This document shows, piece by piece, positions 6,939 through 12,301 of a stretch of DNA of 12,301 bases. Origin of the DNA: Bacilli bacterium (GTDB lineage Bacteria; Bacillota_I; Bacilli_A; RF39; UBA660). The notes below the pieces were generated by a model that ran no database searches, was not told the DNA's origin, and saw only the letters and a program-made list of their open reading frames with translations. Position numbers and translations under genes: made by a program. The number at the start of each line of letters is the position of its first letter. Position 1 is the first letter of the stretch. The stretch is taken from positions 1-12,301 of the forward strand of contig JAEDNL010000039.1 in the NCBI GenBank assembly GCA_016302505.1. The letters are read 5' to 3'.

Positions 6939-7027
6939 ATAATAGATAAATTAATATTTATTTTTAATTGTTTTTACATATAAGTTAACATAATATATAT
7001 TATTAGCAGTTATAAATTTTATTAAAA

Positions 7028-7795
7028 TTATACTTTTCTAGATTCAATTTCAGCCATTCGATTTAAAACTTCTGAAGCATTATCCTTTGTTATTTCAGTA
7101 TAACCTAATTCTTTTAATGCTTGAAATTTTACAGTGTTTAACTGTTGTGTACGACTTAATTTTTCTTCCTTATCATTTTCAATTTCTTGAACAAATCTAT
7201 TATGAGATTCAACTAACTTTGATCTAGAAGCCCCACCATTATTATATAAATTAAATGCTGTAAATATAATACTCTCTAATATAAATTGTTTAGTTTCATC
7301 AAATTTGAATTCCATTGGATTTGTAAAACCTGTTTTTTTAGATAAATATCCAAACAAATATTTAATTTCCGGAACATTATCAATTGATTGTAAAATATGA
7401 TATAAATATAAGAATGTAAAATATGTATCTTTTGTTTTTTCTTCTGCAAATTTTTCTCTAATTAAAAATATCAAATCATTTAATAATTCTTGTTCATCTT
7501 TAGTAAGATTCTTATAATTAAAATTCTGATTATTTAAATCTTTAACTGTTTGATTAAGTCTTGATTCAACTGCTTCTAAATATTCACTATTAACTTTAAT
7601 TTTTTTAATTTCTTTCTCATTACCCTCTTCAATATCAAGTAGTTTTAATAATAATAATCTTTTTTCTTGAGGCCATTTACTTAAAGAATCAAGTTCTAGG
7701 TAATTATATATCATTTGTCTTGAAACACCTAAATATTTAGCTAATTTCACTTTAGATATACCTATTCGACCAAGTAATTCATTTAATTCTTTCAT
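7028..7795 (-). CDS. helix-turn-helix DNA-binding protein of unknown role
   Basis: Residues about 12-34 (ISKVKLAKYLGVSRQMIYNY) form an XRE-like helix-turn-helix, so this 255-residue protein probably binds DNA. The remaining 200 residues look all-helical, with a charged, possibly coiled stretch (56-105) and a Tyr/Phe-rich segment (about 120-150); I do not recognise this C-terminal domain. It contains no membrane segment and no known ligand or enzyme motif. The start is ATG 7795 with AGGAGA 8 nt upstream. A strong promoter (TTGACA) lies just ahead, and the sequence between its boxes carries GTGTAAA and GTGTTAT as imperfect direct repeats, a candidate autoregulatory site. It is a single-gene unit flanked by unrelated genes, so context gives no target. 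A mobile-element regulator was considered, but no integrase or phage gene is present. Confidence 0.75.
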   Translation of the reverse strand: MKELNELLGRIGISKVKLAKYLGVSRQMIYNYLELDSLSKWPQEKRLLLLKLLDIEEGNEKEIKKIKVNSEYLEAVESRLNQTVKDLNNQNFNYKNLTKDEQELLNDLIFLIREKFAEEKTKDTYFTFLYLYHILQSIDNVPEIKYLFGYLSKKTGFTNPMEFKFDETKQFILESIIFTAFNLYNNGGASRSKLVESHNRFVQEIENDKEEKLSRTQQLNTVKFQALKELGYTEITKDNASEVLNRMAEIESRKV

Positions 7796-7825
7796 ATACT
7801 TATTTCTCCTATTCTTACTAAATTA

Positions 7826-7855
7826 ATTGTATAACACTTTACACTATGTTGTCAA
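7826..7855 (-). promoter_or_regulatory. promoter of the HTH gene with possible operator repeats
   Basis: On the minus strand, consensus -35 TTGACA (7850-7855) with TATACA (7828-7833, 16-bp spacer) or TACAAT (7826-7831, 18-bp spacer). The spacer holds GTGTAAA GTGTTAT, an imperfect tandem repeat where a repressor could sit. The rest of the gap to 8027 is AT-rich; only a 6-bp hairpin (7976-7981 with 7987-7992) without a T-run is seen. Confidence 0.65.
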
Positions 7856-8021
7856 TATATAAACACTAAATTAATTTATAATTATTTTTTTAATTTGGTT
7901 ATCATTTTTAAATACAAAAAGATTCGATTTTATTTATTCAATCTATAGAATTTTACTAGTTAAATTGTAATGTACAACTACACTTGGTAGTTAAAATATA
8001 TCAATTATTTATATAAATGTC

Positions 8022-8059
8022 TATAAAAAAATAGAAAATATTTATTTATTTTCTATTTT
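8022..8059 (-). terminator. intrinsic terminator of mnmA, overlapping its stop codon
   Basis: A 13-bp A/T stem (8028-8040 with 8047-8059) with a 6-nt loop; on the minus strand it runs into TTTTTTTATAG. The TAG stop of mnmA (8053-8055) is inside the stem. Confidence 0.75.
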
Positions 8060-9147
8060 AAATACCAAATATCTTTGCCATCTTTAAATACTTGTTTTAT
8101 GATTCCACCCATTAAGCATTGTTCTCCTAAATATATAACACATGCTTGTCCTGGTGTTACAGCTTTAACATTATCATATTTTACTTTTATTTCATTATTA
8201 TCTAAATATTCTATTGTTACTGGTACATCTTCACTTCTATATCTAAATTTAGCAGTAGCGAATACCGGGTGTTTATCTGAAATAAAATTCATATTTTCGA
8301 TTATAGCTTCATCTGATAATAAATATTTAGAGTCATCCCCATATGCTACATATAAAATATTATTTTTAGAATCTTTACCACATACATAATGTCTTTTTTC
8401 ATCACCAGATAGTCCTACATTTCTTCTTTGACCAATTGTATAGTTCATAAGACCTTTATGAGTACCAACTTTTTTTAAAGTTTCTACATCAATAATATCC
8501 CCTTTTTTACCTTTTAAATAATTAGAGATAAATTCTTGATAATGTCTTTCTCCTATAAAACATATACCAGTTGAGTCTTTCTTTTTAGCAACAGGTAAAT
8601 TATTTTCCTCTGCGATTTTTCTTACTTCTGATTTAGTTAAATTTCCTACTGGAAATAATACATCTTTCAATTGCTCTGTTGATACTTGAGATAAAAAATA
8701 AGTTTGATCTTTGTTATTATCTACTCCTCTTAAGAGTCTATTTCCTTCTATACGTGCATAATGCCCAGTTGCTATTTTATCAGCACCTAGTTTTTTAGCT
8801 TCTTTTTTGAATAAATCAAATTTTATATATTTGTTACACATTATATCTGGATTAGGTGTTCTTCCCTTTTTAAGTTCGTCTAAAAAATATTTAAATACAT
8901 CATCCCAATATTCTTTTATAAAATCAACTCTATATAAGGGTATACATAATTCATCACATACAGCCTTAGCATCTCTATAATCAAGTTCTTGAGGACATAC
9001 TCCATCTGTTATACCTTCTTTATCATTATTAATATTAGAGTCCCAATTTTTCATAAATAGACCAACTACATCATAGCCTTCTTTTTTTAATAAATATGCT
9101 GATACTGCTGAGTCTACTCCCCCACTCATACCTACTACTACTCTCAT
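8053..9147 (-). CDS. mnmA: tRNA-specific 2-thiouridylase MnmA
   Basis: Makes the 2-thio group of s2U34 in the wobble position of tRNA-Lys, -Glu and -Gln, using ATP and persulfide sulfur delivered from a cysteine desulfurase. The 364-residue length is normal. The N-terminus holds the PP-loop GMSGGVDSAVSAYLL (ATP pyrophosphatase motif, residues 6-20), then TPNPDIMCNKYIKF with Cys104 and TGICFIGER with Cys196, the catalytic cysteine pair; GQRRNVGLSG and TPGQACVIY belong to the C-terminal domains. ATG 9147 has GGGAAG upstream, placed in the loop of a hairpin whose stem reaches the start codon. The spoIIM-like gene ends 24 nt upstream, so they are likely co-transcribed. A tRNA-Lys with anticodon CTT lies nearby at 10621, but it is not itself a substrate because it lacks U34. 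Confidence 0.97.
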   Translation of the reverse strand: MRVVVGMSGGVDSAVSAYLLKKEGYDVVGLFMKNWDSNINNDKEGITDGVCPQELDYRDAKAVCDELCIPLYRVDFIKEYWDDVFKYFLDELKKGRTPNPDIMCNKYIKFDLFKKEAKKLGADKIATGHYARIEGNRLLRGVDNNKDQTYFLSQVSTEQLKDVLFPVGNLTKSEVRKIAEENNLPVAKKKDSTGICFIGERHYQEFISNYLKGKKGDIIDVETLKKVGTHKGLMNYTIGQRRNVGLSGDEKRHYVCGKDSKNNILYVAYGDDSKYLLSDEAIIENMNFISDKHPVFATAKFRYRSEDVPVTIEYLDNNEIKVKYDNVKAVTPGQACVIYLGEQCLMGGIIKQVFKDGKDIWYLK

Positions 9148-9175
9148 AATACTTCTTCCCTTTCGTAAGTATTAT
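9145..9175 (-). promoter_or_regulatory. hairpin sequestering the mnmA ribosome-binding site
   Basis: A perfect 9-bp inverted repeat (9146-9154 with 9167-9175) encloses a 12-nt loop containing the SD (AAGGGAAG on the minus strand). One arm includes the first two bases of the mnmA ATG; the other includes the stop codon of the upstream gene (9172-9174). A ribosome finishing the upstream gene would open it, so translational coupling is likely. Confidence 0.5.
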
Positions 9176-9759
9176 ACTACAAATTTAATAATATTTGAAC
9201 CAATATATATTTCATATACACTTGATAATAGTGTTACTACTGATAAAACTAAAAAAATATAAAAATAATTTTTAATAAAATGTCTTAAATTAATAGTTTT
9301 ATCTTTTTTTATAGCATTAAAACTTTTAGTAGCAAAGGTTATACTATAATAACTAATTAATATAAGTATAAATTCTATTATAATTGTGCTTGGTATAAGC
9401 ATTATTAAGGCATATAAAATACCTTTTATATGAAATACATATATTATACTTGAAATAGTAAAACCTAGTAATATACCCCTATAAACTATTATAAAAGGTA
9501 TTAATAAAGAACAAAAAAATACTATACCAAATATCCATATTAATACTAAATATTTATAACTTGATATAAATGATTTAATAAGAGATGGAAAATATTTAAA
9601 ATTACCTTCTTGTATTAAATTAATATAATTAGTAAGATCATCAGATAATAATATTTTCTCATTTGATGATAATAATATAAAACAAATTATTCCAATAAAT
9701 ATACCGATAAAAAATGAAACTAATAATGATTTAAATAACTTAGTTTTTATAATTTTCAT
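9172..9759 (-). CDS. SpoIIM-family membrane protein
   Basis: A polytopic membrane protein of 195 residues with about five hydrophobic segments (11-31, 70-92, 97-110, 113-138, 163-182). The family signature is visible in VYRGILLGFTISSIIY (about 92-107) followed by a G-x-L-x-x-L-x-x-L-I-P-S region (113-124). In spore formers SpoIIM recruits SpoIID and SpoIIP to drive engulfment through peptidoglycan degradation; SpoIIM-like proteins also occur in non-sporulating species, where their role is unclear. No other sporulation gene is in the window, so the name is a family call. No SD precedes ATG 9759, but TATAAT lies at 9765-9770, so the transcript may be leaderless. It is followed 24 nt later by mnmA. 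Confidence 0.75.
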   Translation of the reverse strand: MKIIKTKLFKSLLVSFFIGIFIGIICFILLSSNEKILLSDDLTNYINLIQEGNFKYFPSLIKSFISSYKYLVLIWIFGIVFFCSLLIPFIIVYRGILLGFTISSIIYVFHIKGILYALIMLIPSTIIIEFILILISYYSITFATKSFNAIKKDKTINLRHFIKNYFYIFLVLSVVTLLSSVYEIYIGSNIIKFVV

Positions 9760-9796
9760 ATTAAATTATATTTAAAACTTTATTTTTTATTCTAAT

Positions 9797-9820
9797 TATA
9801 ATATAATTTTATTGAGGTAT
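9797..9820 (+). promoter_or_regulatory. -10 elements and SD ahead of the DUF4044-like gene
   Basis: Two overlapping TATAAT sequences (9797-9802 and 9802-9807) lie ahead of GAGGT (9814-9818), 6 nt before ATG 9825. No clear -35 is visible. The 65-nt gap is divergent with the SpoIIM-like gene. Confidence 0.4.
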
Positions 9821-9824
9821 TAAA

Positions 9825-9935
9825 ATGGCAAAAAAGAAAACTAAAAATTTATGGAAAAAAATATTTGCATGGGTAATGCTTGTTGTAATGTTTGGATATA
9901 TATTTACAATAGCATTTTCTGTAATATTTAGTTAA
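9825..9935 (+). CDS. 36-residue DUF4044-like single-span membrane peptide
   Basis: Reads MAKKKTKNLWKKIFAWVMLV and onward: a lysine-rich cytoplasmic head followed by one membrane helix (about residues 13-35) ending at FS. The length and the pattern MAKKK...W-M-L-V-V-M resemble DUF4044, a family of tiny membrane peptides common in Bacilli whose function is unknown to me; this is recognition by pattern, not by search. It is supported as a real gene by GAGGT 6 nt upstream, TATAAT boxes, and a strong terminator immediately at the stop. Being this short, automatic gene callers often miss it. It stands alone between a divergent and a convergent gene, so context does not assign a partner. Confidence 0.7.
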   Translation: MAKKKTKNLWKKIFAWVMLVVMFGYIFTIAFSVIFS

Positions 9936-9967
9936 AAAGAAGCTTTATTTATTAAAGCTTCTTTTTT
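9934..9967. terminator. bidirectional terminator overlapping two stop codons
   Basis: An 11-bp core stem (9937-9947 with 9953-9963) extended by A-T pairs to 14 bp, loop 9948-9952. T-runs follow on both strands. The TAA of the + gene (9933-9935) and the TAA of the - gene (9966-9968) both fall within or at the edge of the stem. Confidence 0.85.
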
Positions 9968-10571
9968 AGTCTGGTAATACAAATGATTCTACTTTATAAT
10001 CATTATTGACTTTTATTATTATAAAGTCATTATTAACATTAGCTATATCTTTACAATTATTTTTTTCTCCGCTAGCACAATATTTTGATTCTACATTATA
10101 TGTTATTTTATTATCTTTGTTTTCTTTTAATGTTATTTCACTTATCATATATGTTGTATCTTCCTTAGTTCTTATAGAGTCTATATAATAAGTTCCATTA
10201 TTATTTTTAATATTTAATGAGTTATATAATTCATTTAATGCATTATTAGTAAGACTTGTGAAATTAAAATCATTCATATTATTTATTTTGTTTTCACCTA
10301 AACTTATTTCTGTATATTCAATGTTTTTCATGAAATTCCAATATAAATTATATGTATTATTCCATAAAGTTTTACCTATATTTATCACATTCTCTTCTTT
10401 TGGTAATTCATTATTTTTTTGATTAGTATCAGTTGTAGTTGATGTATTATTATTTTCACATTTAGGACATACCTTATTAGATAATCCTTTATAATAAAAT
10501 ACCATTATAAGTAATACTATTATTATAATTATTAATAATATGTATGTTATTATTATATTTCTTTTCTCCAT
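9966..10571 (-). CDS. bitopic membrane protein of unknown function
   Basis: I do not recognise this 201-residue protein. A short basic N-terminus leads into a very hydrophobic helix (about 7-28), so it is anchored with the bulk outside. Just after the helix comes a CPKC pair (Cys35, Cys38) and a Thr/Asn-rich linker (42-60). The rest (about 65-201) has alternating polar/aromatic strands and two further cysteines (in YCASGEKNNC) that could form a disulfide. The outer part could be a small alpha+beta fold with a strand-rich C-terminus, but no motif proves this. ATG 10571 has a strong AAGGAG SD 5 nt upstream. That SD lies directly after the T-run of the tRNA-Lys terminator, so expression may depend on read-through from tRNA-Lys or on a promoter hidden within the tRNA region. 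Confidence 0.75.
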   Translation of the reverse strand: MEKRNIIITYILLIIIIIVLLIMVFYYKGLSNKVCPKCENNNTSTTTDTNQKNNELPKEENVINIGKTLWNNTYNLYWNFMKNIEYTEISLGENKINNMNDFNFTSLTNNALNELYNSLNIKNNNGTYYIDSIRTKEDTTYMISEITLKENKDNKITYNVESKYCASGEKNNCKDIANVNNDFIIIKVNNDYKVESFVLPD

Positions 10572-10582
10572 AAATACTCCTT

Positions 10583-10607
10583 AAAAATAAAACTCGCTAT
10601 TGCGAGT
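10583..10607 (-). terminator. terminator or attenuator between tRNA-Lys and the downstream gene
   Basis: On the minus strand ACTCGC (10602-10607) AATA GCGAGT (10592-10597) is followed by TTTTATTTTT. The SD of the next gene (10577-10582) begins immediately after the T-run. Confidence 0.8.
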
Positions 10608-10620
10608 CATATATCATATT

Positions 10621-10696
10621 TGGTGGACCACTAGGGACTCGAACCCTAGACCCACTGATTAAGAGTCAGTTGCTCTACCAACTGAGCTAGTGGTCC
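10621..10696 (-). tRNA. tRNA-Lys (anticodon CTT)
   Basis: A full cloverleaf on the minus strand: acceptor GGACCAC/GTGGTCC, D-stem GCTC/GAGC, anticodon stem ACTGA/TCAGT with loop CTCTTAA (anticodon CTT, reads AAG), T-stem TAGGG/CCCTA with loop TTCGAGT, discriminator A and encoded CCA (10621-10623). Confidence 0.96.
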
Positions 10697-10710
10697 ACAT
10701 CAACATATGA

Positions 10711-10739
10711 AGTATAACACAAAATAAAATAAAAATAAA
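10711..10739 (-). promoter_or_regulatory. probable promoter of tRNA-Lys
   Basis: TATACT (10711-10716, minus strand) lies 14 nt before the tRNA 5' end, fitting a start a few nt upstream of the mature end. The -35 (TTTATT, 10734-10739, 17-bp spacer) is weak and overlaps the preceding terminator. Confidence 0.45.
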
Positions 10740-10763
10740 GTACTTTTTAAAAAAATACTTTAT
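10721..10763 (-). terminator. intrinsic terminator of the deacetylase gene
   Basis: ATAAAGTA (10735-10742) pairs with TACTTTAT (10756-10763), extended inward by T/A pairs with one bulge; on the minus strand a T-rich tail follows. The TAA stop (10760-10762) is inside the stem. Confidence 0.65.
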
Positions 10764-12004
10764 CTTATTGATGTTATTGCTTTATTTTGATCTATAGTAT
10801 ATTTTTTAATTTCTATTAGTTTAGAAATACTTACTATTTCATAACCCATTTCTTTTAATTTAGGTATAACCATTTTTGATGCTTCTACTGTTTCTTTATA
10901 ACAATCATGCATAAGAACAATACAACCATCACATGCATTTTTAATGATGTTATTATATATTTTATCACTATCACGAACTAACCAATCTTTAGGGTCAATA
11001 TTCCATAGAATAAGTGGATAGCCTACACTTTTGACTTTATTATTATAATTACCATAAGGAGGCCTTACATATTTTATATTATCTCCAGTTATTTCATTAA
11101 ATATTATTGAGGTAGAGTTTATTTCATTATTTATTTCTTTTTCACTTAAATTTACTAAATTTTTATGAGAATATGTGTGTGAGCCCACTTCACTTATTGA
11201 TGAATTAACAGTTTTAACAGTTTCACTATTCTTTTTCATTTTATTACCAAGCATAAAAAATGTAGCACTAGAGTTATTCGCATCTAATGTGTTTAATACT
11301 TCAAGAGTATAGTCACTAGGGCCATCATCATAAGTAAATGCTATATATTTTTTAGATTCATCAAACACACTTTCTTCACTTACAACATCACTATTAAGAT
11401 TGATGGTTATATGTGGTATGTAATCAATATTATCAAATTTAATATCATTAAAATATATATCAAGTTTATTTTTATTTATTATATATGTATGATTATCTAT
11501 ATTTGACTCTTTAATTTTATTATATATTTGACTTGAATATTTATGATATACTTTAGTATTTATTTCATTACTTAAATATTCTTTTTCATAAATATTACTC
11601 ATATGCGCTATTTCTTTTTTAGAAAGATCTAATAATATATTCTTGTTTTTTTCTTTACTTATTGAGTTATCTATATTAAACACTACGTTTGAATAATTAT
11701 CAAAGTTATATATATCATATGTTATATTGAGTATTTTATTTTCTTTATTTTCTTTAAAAACTTTTACATAATTATATATATTATCAGTTATAATTTTATT
11801 TATTTTATCATTTTTATATCGTGGATATTCTACATTTATTTGTGTGTTTTTATTATTAAATACTATACTAGATGGTGTTACATCTCTTTCTATTTTATTT
11901 GAGTTTATATTAGCAAATGTTGTTATTAGAAAAAAAGTAATAAAAACAATTGATATGTATATAAAATATCTAAATAATCTATCTCTATAATTTAATAATA
12001 TCAT
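10760..12004 (-). CDS. membrane-anchored polysaccharide deacetylase (CE4, NodB domain)
   Basis: A metal-dependent deacetylase removing N-acetyl groups from a cell-surface glycan, most likely peptidoglycan, outside the membrane. A single anchor helix lies at about 11-31. Residues about 40-205 form an extra domain (INVEYPRYKNDKINKII...) like the DUF3298/DUF4163 region seen before the NodB domain in PdaC-type enzymes. The catalytic domain (about 218-400) has all motifs: TYDDGP (catalytic Asp226, metal Asp227), SHTYSH (metal His276, His280), RPPYG (314-318), DPKDW (337-341) and LMHD (His366). TYDDGP replaces the commoner TFDDGP. Length is 414 residues. ATG 12004 has GGAAGGG 7 nt upstream. It is a single-gene unit divergent from the tRNA pair and ends in a terminator. 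Whether the substrate is MurNAc, GlcNAc or another polymer is not determinable. Confidence 0.93.
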   Translation of the reverse strand: MILLNYRDRLFRYFIYISIVFITFFLITTFANINSNKIERDVTPSSIVFNNKNTQINVEYPRYKNDKINKIITDNIYNYVKVFKENKENKILNITYDIYNFDNYSNVVFNIDNSISKEKNKNILLDLSKKEIAHMSNIYEKEYLSNEINTKVYHKYSSQIYNKIKESNIDNHTYIINKNKLDIYFNDIKFDNIDYIPHITINLNSDVVSEESVFDESKKYIAFTYDDGPSDYTLEVLNTLDANNSSATFFMLGNKMKKNSETVKTVNSSISEVGSHTYSHKNLVNLSEKEINNEINSTSIIFNEITGDNIKYVRPPYGNYNNKVKSVGYPLILWNIDPKDWLVRDSDKIYNNIIKNACDGCIVLMHDCYKETVEASKMVIPKLKEMGYEIVSISKLIEIKKYTIDQNKAITSIR

Positions 12005-12086
12005 TTTTAGCCCTTCCTTATCTTACACTTACATTAATATAATATCACAATATGTTAATTTTTACACATTTTTTATTAAAAAGATA

Positions 12087-12115
12087 TTGAAAATAATAAA
12101 TCTTTATGATATTAT
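12087..12115 (+). promoter_or_regulatory. promoter of the tRNA-CAT / tRNA-Leu unit
   Basis: TTGAAA (12087-12092) and TATTAT (12110-12115) with exactly 17 bp between; the predicted start near 12122 is about 5 nt before the first tRNA. It lies in the 122-nt divergent gap (12005-12126). Confidence 0.7.
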
Positions 12116-12126
12116 TAATTAGCAGT

Positions 12127-12203
12127 GGACCTTTAGCTCAGTTGGTTAGAGCATCCGGCTCATAACCGGGCGGTCGTAGGTTCGAGTCCTACAAGGTCCA
12201 CCA
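12127..12203 (+). tRNA. tRNA with CAT anticodon, probably tRNA-Ile2 (or elongator Met)
   Basis: Acceptor GGACCTT/AAGGTCC, D-stem GCTC/GAGC, anticodon stem TCCGG/CCGGG with loop CTCATAA, T-stem GTAGG/CCTAC, encoded CCA. It is not the initiator: position 1-72 is a normal G-C pair and the anticodon stem lacks three consecutive G-C pairs in initiator order. C4-G69 and C5-G68 pairs, and its likeness to what I recall as the Bacillus tRNA-Ile2, suggest the C34 is converted to lysidine by TilS so that it reads AUA; elongator Met is the alternative. Confidence 0.9.
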
Positions 12204-12208
12204 CTAAT

Positions 12209-12293
12209 GCAGGTGTGGCGAAATTGGCAGACGCACTAGACTTAGGATCTAGCGGAGCAATCCATGGGGGTTCAAGTCCCTTCACCTGCACCA
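12209..12293 (+). tRNA. tRNA-Leu (anticodon TAG)
   Basis: An 85-nt class II tRNA: acceptor GCAGGTG/CACCTGC, anticodon stem CTAGA/TCTAG with loop CTTAGGA (anticodon TAG, reads CUA), a long variable arm, T-arm GGGGGTTCAAGTCCC, and encoded CCA. It follows the CAT tRNA after 5 nt, so both come from one precursor. The terminator must lie beyond the window. Confidence 0.95.
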
Positions 12294-12301
12294 TTAAAGA
12301 A

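Noticed and set aside
7028..7855. HTH gene as part of a prophage or toxin-antitoxin pair
   Set aside because: No partner ORF, integrase, attachment repeat or second small gene lies next to it.
7976..7992. Hairpin AACTAC/GTAGTT in the gap between mnmA and the HTH gene
   Set aside because: Only 6 bp, no T-run on either strand, and no nearby promoter; likely chance in AT-rich DNA.
8075..8389. 104-codon open frame on the plus strand opposite mnmA
   Set aside because: Lies entirely within a gene with full family motifs on the other strand; no SD.
10006..10188. 60-codon open frame on the plus strand
   Set aside because: Antisense to the bitopic protein gene; no SD or own terminator.
1..12301. 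TGA read as tryptophan (mycoplasma-type code)
   Set aside because: Genes end normally at TGA (1246-1248, 6824-6826) and conserved tryptophans are TGG.

Overview
The window comes from a very AT-rich, low-GC Gram-positive chromosome. TGA is a true stop (it ends the signal peptidase and ZIP genes) and tryptophan is TGG, so this is the standard bacterial code and not the mycoplasma code. Peptidoglycan enzymes, a SpoIIM-family protein, Bacillus-like tRNAs with encoded CCA, and clear Shine-Dalgarno (SD) sites point to Bacillota. An uncultured gut lineage of Bacilli near the Mollicutes (RF39-like) is my guess; this is an inference from composition and gene style, not from a marker search.

Layout. 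1-2530 (+): a two-gene unit, a SipW/archaeal-type signal peptidase with a long polytopic N-terminus followed 4 nt later by a DUF5305-like membrane protein. 2623-5797 (-): two paralogous membrane-anchored NlpC/P60 cell-wall peptidases with a small four-cysteine membrane protein between them; the upstream peptidase and the small protein form one operon, and the downstream peptidase lies behind a terminator. 5869-5985 (-): an unannotated-type 38-residue Arg/Ser/Asn-rich peptide with its own SD and terminator. 6089-6826 (+): a ZupT-like ZIP metal transporter. 7028-7795 (-): a helix-turn-helix protein of unknown role with a consensus -35 promoter. 8053-9759 (-): a SpoIIM-family membrane protein then mnmA (tRNA 2-thiouridylase), with a hairpin around the mnmA SD. 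9825-9935 (+): a 36-residue DUF4044-like membrane peptide. 9966-10696 (-): tRNA-Lys(CTT) followed by a bitopic protein of unknown function. 10760-12004 (-): a membrane-anchored CE4 polysaccharide deacetylase. 12127-12293 (+): a CAT-anticodon tRNA (probably tRNA-Ile2) and tRNA-Leu(TAG) behind a good promoter.

The common theme is the cell envelope: protein export and processing, peptidoglycan cleavage, glycan deacetylation, a SpoIIM-type membrane protein, several small bitopic proteins, and metal uptake, with translation genes (mnmA, three tRNAs) interspersed. Genes are tightly packed; at four terminators the stop codon lies inside the hairpin stem. I see no insertion sequence, prophage, CRISPR array or rRNA. 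The most unusual items are the 38-residue Arg/Ser/Asn peptide, the NlpC/P60 plus four-Cys cassette, the signal peptidase architecture, and the mnmA SD hairpin.
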